A stretch of 5,291 nucleotides of DNA, taken from contig CAAFXA010000228.1 of the NCBI GenBank assembly GCA_900766865.1, forward strand, positions 1 to 5,291, in the 5' to 3' direction. Positions 1-5,291 of this stretch are shown piece by piece. The notes beneath the pieces are model-generated. The model was not told where the DNA came from. It made no database searches and saw nothing but the letters and a program-made list of their open reading frames with translations. The translations under genes were made by a program, and so were the position numbers. Source of the DNA: an uncultured Akkermansia sp. GTDB taxonomy: Bacteria > Verrucomicrobiota > Verrucomicrobiia > Verrucomicrobiales > Akkermansiaceae. How positions within the stretch are numbered: the first letter of the stretch is position 1; every line of letters begins with the position of its first letter.

Positions 1-105
1 ACCCCAGGGCTGAAGCCCAGGGCTACCATATGCCGCCTCGCCATGCGGCGAGGCTCGCAAATTCCGCTCGCTTCGCTCGCCCGACAAATTTCAATTTGCT
101 GGGTA
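1..105. repeat. Cluster of inverted and direct repeats, REP/MITE-like
   Basis: Several structured elements are packed together. CCCAGGGCT occurs twice (3-11, 16-24), and 3-22 folds into an imperfect hairpin with one A-A mismatch. GCCTCGCC (35-42) and GGCGAGGC (47-54) form a perfect 8-bp stem with a 4-nt loop. CGCTCG is repeated at 65-70 and 74-79. CAAATT (58-63 and 85-90) pairs with AATTTG (93-98). No open reading frame explains the block. Such GC-rich palindrome clusters between genes are typical of dispersed REP-type or non-autonomous repeats. That identity is inferred, because only one copy is in view and it may continue beyond the left edge. Confidence 0.55.
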
Positions 106-266
106 AATGAATCTCTGAGGTCTAGTTATGCAAGGCGTGTTTTTTTTATTTCTTTTCTGCGCGCTTATCTCCGTGAGGAGGTGTTGTCTCTTTATTTACA
201 AGAATGAAGAAGAGTAGTAAGATAACTGGTTGTTTTGGCTGCATGGGTATAATTTGCTAATGTGAT
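106..266. other. AT-rich intergenic spacer upstream of the HTH gene
   Basis: This spacer carries a T-tract around 139-155 that is not preceded by a convincing stem, and no supported gene on either strand. A perfect TATAAT lies at 248-253, 13 nt before the ATG at 267, but no good -35 hexamer sits 16-18 nt upstream. If it is a real -10 element, the transcript would begin near 260 and have a leader of only about 7 nt. An in-frame TAA at 258-260 limits the downstream gene to starts at or after 261. Confidence 0.4.
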
Positions 267-854
267 ATGGAGAAGCATGGTGGTAGTTTCAGTGTAAATG
301 CTGAGCATTCTGGTCAGTTGAGACGGGTTGGAAGAGGGCCGCTGGGCAGTAAGCGAATTCATCTGCATAATGTGCCGGGTGTTGTTTATCCCCGGGAGTT
401 TATATCTGAGCAAGTCCCCAGACTGGGGCATAGCTGGGATGTTTTCAGGATTGCACCAGATTGGGCAATTCCATCTGGTGAGGCCGCCGCCTTGTTGGGG
501 TGCAAGGTATCTGCGGCCCGAGAGTTTATGCACAGGAAGAACGTGTTATTCTGCAGGGTTCAGCTGAGGGGGCAGGGCAAGGGGACTTGTGTTTATTGGG
601 ACAAAAAACAGGTGCAAAGGTTGGCCAGAGCCCGGAAATTTCGGGGGAGCGGAAAAATAGAGAACTATATTCCGGTGGAGGAAGTTATGGAGAGGCTGGG
701 TGTTTCTCGCACAACATTAAGGCGTTATGTTAAGTATAGGCTATTGAGGGCTTATCCCAGGCGCAGAGCTTCCAGGACTAATGGATGCCGCATTGTGAAT
801 GTATATCTGAAATCGCAGGTGGAGAAATTGCTGCTGCAGCGTCGGGGTGGTTGA
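267..854 (+). CDS. Putative DNA-binding protein with two tandem helix-turn-helix units
   Basis: This encodes 195 residues, strongly basic, with no signal peptide or membrane segment, so it is probably cytoplasmic and nucleic-acid binding. Residues about 68-123 and 135-192 are alike. Each begins IPxxE, has a helix-turn-helix core (EAAALLGCKVSAAREFM; EEVMERLGVSRTTLRRYV), then a basic wing-like stretch and an ending of the form VYxxxxQVxxL. The second unit resembles MerR/excisionase-type winged helices. Residues 1-67 match nothing I recognise. ATG 267 is the first possible start after the in-frame TAA at 258-260, but no Shine-Dalgarno precedes it. Arginine codons are 16 of 28 AGA/AGG, unlike the CGC/CGT preference of the minus-strand genes, which hints at foreign or fast-evolving origin. 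It is convergent with the small gene at 963-1067. A regulatory role is inferred and targets are unknown. Confidence 0.75.
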   Translation: MEKHGGSFSVNAEHSGQLRRVGRGPLGSKRIHLHNVPGVVYPREFISEQVPRLGHSWDVFRIAPDWAIPSGEAAALLGCKVSAAREFMHRKNVLFCRVQLRGQGKGTCVYWDKKQVQRLARARKFRGSGKIENYIPVEEVMERLGVSRTTLRRYVKYRLLRAYPRRRASRTNGCRIVNVYLKSQVEKLLLQRRGG

Positions 855-880
855 GCTTTGTACCGGGTGGGGGGATGTAG

Positions 881-915
881 AAAAACGGCACTGAATCCAA
901 GGGAAACAGTGCCGT
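881..915 (-). terminator. Intrinsic terminator of the small COX24-like gene
   Basis: A perfect 9-bp stem is formed by 885-893 (ACGGCACTG) and 907-915 (CAGTGCCGT) with a 13-nt loop. Read on the minus strand, the stem is followed directly by a T-run (plus-strand A's at 881-885), as expected of a Rho-independent terminator for the gene ending at 963. On the plus strand the stem is followed by G and eight A's, so it would not be a canonical terminator for the HTH gene ending at 854, although the hairpin lies only about 30 nt past its stop codon. Confidence 0.75.
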
Positions 916-962
916 GAAAAAAAAGAACAGCGTCGCTTGCGGACGTGGCCTAAGCGCGCAGC

Positions 963-1067
963 TCAGGACTTGTAACGCAAACGCTTCTTGTGGCGGTTCT
1001 GGCGCATGCGCTTGCTGCGCTTGTGCTTGTTGATCTTAGCCTTACGTCTCTTCTTAAGCGATCCCAT
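963..1067 (-). CDS. AURKAIP1/COX24-domain small protein (mS38-like ribosomal protein)
   Basis: This is a 34-residue ORF from ATG (1067-1065) to TGA (965-963). The peptide starts MGSLKKRRKAKINKHKR and continues with NRHKKRLRYK; 18 of 34 residues are Lys or Arg. The KKRRKxKxNKHKxxKxxxxxR pattern is that of the COX24 C-terminal/AURKAIP1 family, whose mitochondrial members are the small-subunit ribosomal protein mS38. Bacterial members are short free-standing peptides, so binding to rRNA in the 30S subunit is the likely role by homology. All ten lysines use AAG and seven of eight arginines use CGN, in keeping with a highly expressed gene. It has its own promoter and terminator. No Shine-Dalgarno is near the ATG; the 30 nt before it are A-rich and probably unstructured. 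The alternative is another basic r-protein-like peptide such as a THX type, which fits the motif less well. Confidence 0.8.
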   Translation of the reverse strand: MGSLKKRRKAKINKHKRSKRMRQNRHKKRLRYKS

Positions 1068-1185
1068 AATGGTTTATGATTTCGTTTGTTGTTTCTCTTT
1101 CAGGAGAGGATTCTGCCGGTTTGTCTGCGGAGAGCGGACGCACACGGCGGTGTCTTGGTGCTCATGTCGCGGCATGCTCGGGAGC

Positions 1186-1196
1186 GTGTCAGACAC
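1186..1196. promoter_or_regulatory. 11-bp dyad (GTGTC-A-GACAC) near the start of the small gene's leader
   Basis: GTGTC (1186-1190) and GACAC (1192-1196) are perfect inverted repeats about one central base. The dyad lies just downstream of the predicted transcription start at about 1202 on the minus strand, where a repressor could act. The loop is too short for an RNA hairpin, so a protein-binding site is the more natural reading. An adjacent imperfect stem (1173-1178 with 1183-1188) adds to the structured look of the leader. Function is inferred only. Confidence 0.3.
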
Positions 1197-1208
1197 TTAC
1201 GGGGAGAT

Positions 1209-1237
1209 ATGAAACTATTTTTTTAAGAAAAAGTCAA
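1209..1237 (-). promoter_or_regulatory. Putative sigma70-type promoter of the COX24-like gene
   Basis: On the minus strand, TTGACT (1237-1232) is separated by exactly 17 nt from TTTCAT (1214-1209). These match the TTGACA and TATAAT consensus at five and four of six positions. The spacer contains a run of seven A's, and the block is sharply more AT-rich than its flanks. Transcription would begin near 1202, giving a leader of about 135 nt before the ATG at 1067. It lies in the 217-nt gap after the HAD gene and separates the small gene from that operon. Confidence 0.5.
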
Positions 1238-1284
1238 GCCGAAAGCGTGTTGTGACACACTTTTTGTGTTTTCTGTGTGTGCGT

Positions 1285-2157
1285 TCAGTGTGGAGGAGCG
1301 TATTTCACGGAAGCCGGGGTGGCTTTATTGGGCGACACTCTGCTGCGGAACCAGAAGTTGAGAGCCTGCAGCACGCCGGGAGTGGGGGAAATGTAGCCGG
1401 CTTTATTGCGCTGCATCCAATCGAGAATTTCCCTGTGGGCATTGGAAGGGACAGCACAGAAGGCGTGGGGGAACATACGGAAGGCGTCCAGATCGTTGTG
1501 GCCATCACCCATAATAAAGAGGCGCTCCTGGGGGACATGCCAGCGGCGCATCACATAATCCAGCGCTGTTCCTTTGGTGAATCTCGCATCGGAAAAACGC
1601 AGATAGCGGCCGGCACGCTGGATGGTGGAGCCGGGGCAGGCCAGGGGCCACAGCTGGGGCATGAGGGCATCCATGGTGTCGGAATCTGCCGCTTCGATGG
1701 AAAGCGGGTCGTCGCTTGCCAGTTCCCAGTGTAAGTTGGGGTGGCTGATTCGCAATTGTTGCAGGGCTGTATGCAGAGGTGCTACGAGGCGCTCTCTCAG
1801 GTTCATATTTATCTGCATGCATTCCTGGTTATGCTGCTTTGCCGGCTGCAGAATACCTGTGTCGTCTGCCAGGTAGACGTAGCGTTCGCAGGTGCAGATA
1901 AAATCCGGTAGTACGGGGCTGCAGGGCAGAATATCCTGCAGAAGGTAATCCAGCGCCCGTCCGGTATTGATACCCCAGCGTATCCCATAGGGGCGCCACG
2001 CTTCCATCTGTTCGAAGAACGCGGGGGCGATAGGCGGGCCGTTTTCTGCTCTCAGAGTGCCGTCGTAGTCCAGGGAAACGAGCCAGCGGCACGGCATGGG
2101 CGCCGGTGCCGCCTGGCCGGGCGGGATGCTGTGCTCTGCGGTACCGCGAGGTATCAT
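1285..2157 (-). CDS. HAD-superfamily hydrolase, subfamily IIB (sugar-phosphatase-like)
   Basis: This encodes 290 residues, soluble, with the full HAD catalytic set. Motif I is LDYDGTL with nucleophile D30 and acid/base D32. Motif II is NTGR with T65. Motif III is the lysine of FTKGTALDY (K195). Motif IV is MGDGHNDLDAF with D218 and D222. The roughly 95-residue insert between motifs II and III and the KGxAL signature place it in the IIB (Cof/sucrose-phosphatase-like) group, whose members are Mg-dependent phosphatases of sugar phosphates and similar small molecules; the substrate cannot be read here. The ATG at 2157 overlaps the TGA of the upstream OmpA-like gene (ATGA, 2154-2157), with AGGA at 2165-2162 as ribosome site, so translational coupling is likely. 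M21, just before the domain, is a weaker alternative start. The last ~25 residues extend beyond the fold. Confidence 0.85.
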   Translation of the reverse strand: MIPRGTAEHSIPPGQAAPAPMPCRWLVSLDYDGTLRAENGPPIAPAFFEQMEAWRPYGIRWGINTGRALDYLLQDILPCSPVLPDFICTCERYVYLADDTGILQPAKQHNQECMQINMNLRERLVAPLHTALQQLRISHPNLHWELASDDPLSIEAADSDTMDALMPQLWPLACPGSTIQRAGRYLRFSDARFTKGTALDYVMRRWHVPQERLFIMGDGHNDLDAFRMFPHAFCAVPSNAHREILDWMQRNKAGYISPTPGVLQALNFWFRSRVSPNKATPASVKYAPPH

Positions 2158-3428
2158 CGTTTCCTGCGGCGGTTGTTGTTACGGTTTTTGTTGTTAGCAG
2201 GGGCGGGCTGCTGAGCAGCAGCTCCATTTTTGACGGAGGCTGAGGGATAGGTTTTGGGTATGACAACGCCGGCCGCCAGCTGTACGCTGAGCTTGCGTTC
2301 CAAATCCACCTTGTAGCTGTTATTTTCGCAACCGGGGGGCATGGCCTCTGTGGGTTTGCGCATGTGGATTTCTACACGACGATTCATAGCCTGGGCGTCG
2401 CGGTCGCCCTTGGTGGAGGCCAGCGGTGTATTATTGGCGCAGGCTCGGATGAAGACATTTGCCGTTGGTACGCGGTTGCTGTTGAGCCATTCCCGAACGG
2501 CCGCGGCTCGCTGTAGGGAGAGCAGGGCATTGTAGGCATCGCCACCTATACTGTCCGTGTGGCCTTCAATGATGAAGTGCGTCTCGGGGTTTTTCTGAAT
2601 GAGAGCCGCAAGCTGCAGCATGGTGATACGGGCAGAATTCTTGAGCTTGCACTCGTTGAAGCCGAAGAGTACGTCTGTGCCCAATCGGGCTACACCGGAG
2701 CCGGCGCCCAGGTTCTTCTCTCCGATGAGGTCGGTGAGGGAGCGGCTGTCGCCCGGCAGGTTGCCTTCTTGGCTGGCCTTAGCGTCCTTCAGCAGGTCAG
2801 ACTCCACCAGCTTGCCGGCTTCGTCTACTGCATCCAGCTGAGCAGTGGCGTTGGCTACCACGGCATTGTGGTTAATGGGGGTGGGCTCCGGCATGCTCAT
2901 GGCTTCTGCCGGCATGCTGGGGACATCCAAAGCTCCGGCGTCCAGCGCCACCGGTTTCATTTCCGTGACGGCAGACGGCTGCTCGGGCGTGGGCATTGGT
3001 TCCGGGACGCTCAGGTCTGTTTCGCCCGGAGCCATGATGAGTTCTTCCACCTCGAAATCGAGGATGTCGATTTCCGTGGGTTCCTGTTCAATCTGCTCGA
3101 TTTCCTTGGGCTCTTCCGTAGGCTCTACCGGGGTTTCGGCCTCCACCATTTCTTTTTCCTTCACTTCTTTCACCACCACACGCACATATTCAGTGGGAAC
3201 CTCCTCGGGAATGTCGTTAATCACCTTCATGGGGAAGGAGAAGATGGCCGGGGCGTAGTAGTACAGCAGGCAATACACCATGATGGAGGCGAGACCTGCC
3301 CCCATGGCAATGGGCGCCATATCGCGCTGGCTGGTGAGTTCGTAACCGTTGCGTTTGCGATTACCATTGCTGCGCTTTGATTTGCGGCGCTGCTGTATTG
3401 TCGGGTCTAAAGAAGATGCGTTGAACAT
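2154..3428 (-). CDS. Inner-membrane-anchored OmpA-family protein with TonB-like linker
   Basis: This encodes 424 residues in clear modules. Residues 1-38 are a basic cytoplasmic tail. Residues about 39-66 are a single uncleaved transmembrane anchor. Residues 75-185 are a Glu/Pro/Val-rich linker resembling the periplasm-spanning region of TonB. Residues 248-358 are an OmpA-C domain with FGFNE, EGHTDSIGGDAYNALLSLQR and NRRVEI. D292 and R307 are 15 residues apart, the same spacing as the diaminopimelate-binding Asp and Arg known in OmpA domains, so peptidoglycan binding should be intact. A tail of about 65 residues follows and ends in an Asn/Arg-rich basic stretch I do not recognise. The layout implies a tether from inner membrane to peptidoglycan, or a TonB/MotB-like part, rather than an outer-membrane porin. 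It lies 15 nt after the hydrolase-like gene and overlaps the HAD gene by 4 nt. The start has only a weak ribosome site. Confidence 0.85.
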   Translation of the reverse strand: MFNASSLDPTIQQRRKSKRSNGNRKRNGYELTSQRDMAPIAMGAGLASIMVYCLLYYYAPAIFSFPMKVINDIPEEVPTEYVRVVVKEVKEKEMVEAETPVEPTEEPKEIEQIEQEPTEIDILDFEVEELIMAPGETDLSVPEPMPTPEQPSAVTEMKPVALDAGALDVPSMPAEAMSMPEPTPINHNAVVANATAQLDAVDEAGKLVESDLLKDAKASQEGNLPGDSRSLTDLIGEKNLGAGSGVARLGTDVLFGFNECKLKNSARITMLQLAALIQKNPETHFIIEGHTDSIGGDAYNALLSLQRAAAVREWLNSNRVPTANVFIRACANNTPLASTKGDRDAQAMNRRVEIHMRKPTEAMPPGCENNSYKVDLERKLSVQLAAGVVIPKTYPSASVKNGAAAQQPAPANNKNRNNNRRRKR

Positions 3429-3438
3429 GTGTGGTTAT

Positions 3439-3451
3439 AGCTCTCAGAGCT
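3439..3451. repeat. 13-nt palindrome across the hydrolase stop codon
   Basis: AGCTCT (3439-3444) and AGAGCT (3446-3451) are perfect inverted repeats about one base. The site spans the stop codon of the hydrolase-like gene and lies about 10 nt before the OmpA-like start. In RNA it could form a short hairpin with a 3-nt loop close to the ribosome-binding region. A regulatory effect is speculative, because palindromes this short occur by chance. Confidence 0.25.
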
Positions 3452-4577
3452 GGCAATCAGAGGTTAAAAGTGGGCGTGCCGGTACATGCACATGCGGCGT
3501 GTCCATGGCAGGCATGAAAGTGTCGTTCAGCCAGTGTACAACGGCAATCACTGCACTGTCTTCGTCTTTATGCAGGCTGGCTGTTATGGGAGTTTTGCGG
3601 GAGGGGACGCCATCCGGATGAATAGTGCGTGTGTTTTCTCCGGGGGCATCCGAGGGGCCGCGCAGTGTCCACAGTTCACGATGGTCGCTACGCAGCTGGC
3701 GGTATATGGTTACGGCGTCCTCCAGTGTGCTGATGGGGTTATCCTGCGCCAGGTTTATCACCAGGACTGGTATGTTGCGATCCAGCTTGGCGGCACTTTC
3801 CACCGGGGCTACATCGAAGCATTCGAAGCCGACGCTGCTGTTGATGCGCAAATCCATCAGGGAAAGGGTGGCCAGGGTGAGCGGCGAATCCGGCATGGTG
3901 CGGATAATGGATTCCCTCAGGGAGGCGTAGGCATCTATGGAGACAAGCCCCAGAATGCGGGGGTCGCTGGCAGCCGCCTGTAGCATGAGGGCTGCTCCGT
4001 AACCTTGTCCGACGCCTATAATGACCGGATTGTCTTTTCCACTGCGGCGGGTCAGCTCGTTGATGAGCCGAGGTACGTCCGCGCTTTCTCTTAAGCCATG
4101 GGTGCAGTGAGGTCGGCGATTGTCGGCCCCGCGAGGTTCCCAGAGCACGCAGGTGATACCGGCGGCTGTGAGAGATTCTGCCAGCGGCAGGGAGGAACGT
4201 ATGCCGTGATCCCAGTCCACGCAGATGAGTGCGTAATCTATTTCTCGCAGGCGCTCTGCTTTGTTCTGGTTGAGGTCGCCGGTGATGGTAAGCTGGCGTG
4301 AGGATTCCTCCCCATCCTTGCGGGCGATGACTGCCTGCACTTCTCCACCATCCCAGCCTGTGAAAGTAAACTGTTCCAGCTTAAGCCCTAGAACTTTCTG
4401 TGGGATGAGGGAATAGCCGATGTATGATTTGTTGATGGGGGTGAGTACGGGCTCTGACAGGTCGGCTACATAGTTCCACAGGTGTACGGCTCCCACGACC
4501 AGTGCAATAAGCATGGTCAGCAGCAGGAGTCGTATGGGGCGGAACAGTGACATTTGGTACCGCCGCAAGTATACCAT
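3444..4577 (-). CDS. Membrane-anchored alpha/beta-hydrolase-fold protein, probable pseudo-enzyme
   Basis: This encodes 377 residues from ATG 4577. That start is preferred because AGAAGG (4590-4585) lies 7 nt upstream and the anchor helix (about residues 14-34) follows at once. A longer version from TTG 4670 would add 31 polar residues without a ribosome site. Fold landmarks are an oxyanion-region LWEPRG near 146-150, then a HGLRESADV helix, a nucleophile-elbow strand PVIIGVGQGYGAAL, a VLVINLAQDNP strand giving the acid D279, and H336 in ASLHKDEDSA. The usual G-x-S-x-G elbow reads G190-Q-G192-Y-G194, so glycine sits where serine should be, while the acid and His candidates remain. Serine hydrolase activity is therefore doubtful; a binding or scaffolding role outside the membrane is possible. 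It lies between the M50-like protease and the OmpA-like gene. Family assignment is fairly sure; function is unknown. Confidence 0.75.
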   Translation of the reverse strand: MVYLRRYQMSLFRPIRLLLLTMLIALVVGAVHLWNYVADLSEPVLTPINKSYIGYSLIPQKVLGLKLEQFTFTGWDGGEVQAVIARKDGEESSRQLTITGDLNQNKAERLREIDYALICVDWDHGIRSSLPLAESLTAAGITCVLWEPRGADNRRPHCTHGLRESADVPRLINELTRRSGKDNPVIIGVGQGYGAALMLQAAASDPRILGLVSIDAYASLRESIIRTMPDSPLTLATLSLMDLRINSSVGFECFDVAPVESAAKLDRNIPVLVINLAQDNPISTLEDAVTIYRQLRSDHRELWTLRGPSDAPGENTRTIHPDGVPSRKTPITASLHKDEDSAVIAVVHWLNDTFMPAMDTPHVHVPARPLLTSDCQL

Positions 4578-4673
4578 TTCAGTGCCTTCTTCGCAATGGT
4601 AAAAACTGTCAATTTTTGCGAGTAGCCCCAATTCGTCTTTTCCGGGGAGTGGAAGTTTTGTCTGTCGCAAGGT
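4578..4673 (-). other. 96-nt gap between the protease and hydrolase-like genes
   Basis: No gene or terminator is visible here. A perfect TTGACA occurs on the minus strand (4612-4607), but nothing like a -10 hexamer lies 16-18 nt downstream, where the ribosome site AGAAGG (4590-4585) falls instead. The gap could hold a promoter of another type or simply be an in-operon leader. The reading frame of the hydrolase-like gene is open through most of it, back to TTG 4670. Confidence 0.4.
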
Positions 4674-5291
4674 TCAGCCGTTGCAACAGTGATTCAGTAG
4701 CCAGGCCGCTGTGTCAAGAATGCGGCTGCCGCAGTCGAGGAAATCCGCCCAGTATCCGCGCAGGGAAATGAGGTTGAAGAAACGCAGTATGCCGATGAGA
4801 ATGAGGATGTTCATTATCACTACAAAGAGCAGTGAGAACATGACTCCGTTTTCCAGCAAATCAGGCTGCTCGCGGGGGATGACCCAGATGGTCCAATACA
4901 GGTGGAAGGACCACAGGAACCCGCAGCCGCCGAAGAACCAAGGGTCCACGCTTTCTCGTGGCAGGAAAAGATAAAACCCTGCCACCAGTAATACCCAGAC
5001 CATCAGCCACAGCGGTACAAAGTACGGAGCCAGTGCGATGAAGAGGTTATCTTTGTCCGTTTCGATATAGCCGCCGTCTATGTCCACATTGACGGTGCTG
5101 ACTTTGCCAAAGCAGCACAGCGCGGCCAGCGCATGCGTAAGCTCATGGCCCAGAACATACAGGTATACCAGTATGGGTGTGAAATAGCTTGCGAAGATAA
5201 TCAGCAGGAAGGTAACAGCGCCAAGCAGGGAAAAGTAAATCGGTTCGCTGAGCCAGAAGCTGCTGGTTGCTGTGGCGGGCAGTGCATGGAA
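4674..5291 (-). CDS. Membrane zinc metallopeptidase, M50-like (5' end outside window)
   Basis: The open frame ends at TGA 4676-4674 and runs without a stop to the window edge, giving 205 visible residues of an incomplete protein. H49-E-L-T-H53 (codons at 5147-5133) is an HExxH zinc motif at the end of a hydrophobic helix, in the context VLGHELTHALAALCCFGKV, followed by GGYIETDKDN and APYFVPL, as in M50/M50B-like intramembrane proteases. At least four transmembrane segments are visible: about 20-46, 86-110, 118-138 and 151-175. SFHLYW (H130) and REQPDLLENG (D144) are candidates for the further zinc ligand, by resemblance only. The family cleaves or processes proteins within or near the membrane. 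A GTG at 5087 could be taken as a start but would remove the active site, so it is internal. It is the first visible gene of the minus-strand cluster. Confidence 0.75.
   Translation of the reverse strand, partial: FHALPATATSSFWLSEPIYFSLLGAVTFLLIIFASYFTPILVYLYVLGHELTHALAALCCFGKVSTVNVDIDGGYIETDKDNLFIALAPYFVPLWLMVWVLLVAGFYLFLPRESVDPWFFGGCGFLWSFHLYWTIWVIPREQPDLLENGVMFSLLFVVIMNILILIGILRFFNLISLRGYWADFLDCGSRILDTAAWLLNHCCNG

Noticed and set aside
139..155. T-tract as a plus-strand intrinsic terminator
   Set aside because: No stable stem ends directly before it; the CAAATT/AATTTG hairpin is about 40 nt away.
277..297. Six-codon mini-ORF (MVVVSV) with GGAG upstream, overlapping the HTH gene start
   Set aside because: The spacing is tight, the length is trivial, and GGAG is part of the second codon region of the larger gene; chance is likely.
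192..533. Minus-strand open frame of 113 codons over the HTH gene
   Set aside because: It is Thr/Pro-rich with no recognisable motif, and the plus-strand HTH duplication explains this stretch better.
988..1212. Plus-strand open frame of 74 codons
   Set aside because: It is the antisense of the COX24-like gene and its leader; its Leu/Arg-rich start is the complement of the Lys/Arg codons.
1238..1284. Hairpin ACACAC/GTGTGT (1255-1260, 1275-1280) as terminator of the HAD gene
   Set aside because: It is only a 6-bp alternating stem with a 14-nt loop, and on the minus strand no T-run follows directly, so it is not a convincing intrinsic terminator.
1252..1734. Plus-strand open frame of 160 codons
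   Set aside because: It is antisense to the HAD gene, whose four catalytic motifs are intact. No motif or ribosome site supports the plus frame.
2559..3380. Long plus-strand open frame (273 codons)
   Set aside because: It lies opposite the OmpA-like gene, whose domains and motifs are clear. Its His/Phe/Gly-rich translation mirrors the Glu/Val-rich linker codons and shows no domain.
4584..4612. TTGACA on the minus strand as promoter of the hydrolase-like gene
   Set aside because: The -35 match is perfect, but no -10 element occurs at 16-18 nt; that place holds the ribosome site.
4578..4670. TTG 4670 as start of the hydrolase-like gene
   Set aside because: It would add 31 polar residues before the membrane anchor without a ribosome site, whereas ATG 4577 has AGAAGG at good spacing.

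Overview
The window reads as a chromosomal segment of a Verrucomicrobiota bacterium, most likely close to Akkermansia. This is an inference from gene types and overall feel (a tandem-HTH orphan protein, a tiny COX24/mS38-like protein, moderately GC-rich genes that often lack strong Shine-Dalgarno sites), not from a database match. No rRNA, tRNA, CRISPR array, insertion sequence or phage gene is visible.

Left part. Positions 1-105 are a dense cluster of short inverted and direct repeats resembling a REP/MITE-type dispersed repeat. After an AT-rich spacer comes a plus-strand gene (267-854) for a basic protein with two similar helix-turn-helix/winged-helix units. Its arginine codons are mostly AGA/AGG, unlike the rest of the window. 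Convergent to it on the minus strand is a 34-codon gene (963-1067), too short for most gene finders. It encodes a K/R-rich peptide of the AURKAIP1/COX24 type, a bacterial relative of mitochondrial small-subunit ribosomal protein mS38. It has its own plausible sigma70-type promoter, a ~135-nt leader and an intrinsic terminator.

Right part. From the right edge down to 1285, four minus-strand genes run in one direction. (1) A membrane zinc metallopeptidase with an HELTH motif, cut by the window edge. (2) A membrane-anchored alpha/beta-hydrolase-fold protein whose nucleophile serine appears to be replaced by glycine. (3) An inner-membrane-anchored protein with a long acidic, proline-rich TonB-like linker and a C-terminal OmpA-type peptidoglycan-binding domain. 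(4) A HAD-IIB sugar-phosphatase-like hydrolase. Gaps are 96 nt, 15 nt and a 4-nt ATGA overlap, so at least the last three genes probably share an mRNA. Three of the four products sit in or across the inner membrane. A cell-envelope role is therefore plausible for the cluster, but how the parts act together is not shown by the sequence. The grouping of an intramembrane-type protease, a pseudo-hydrolase and a TonB/OmpA-like protein is the best candidate here for something undescribed.
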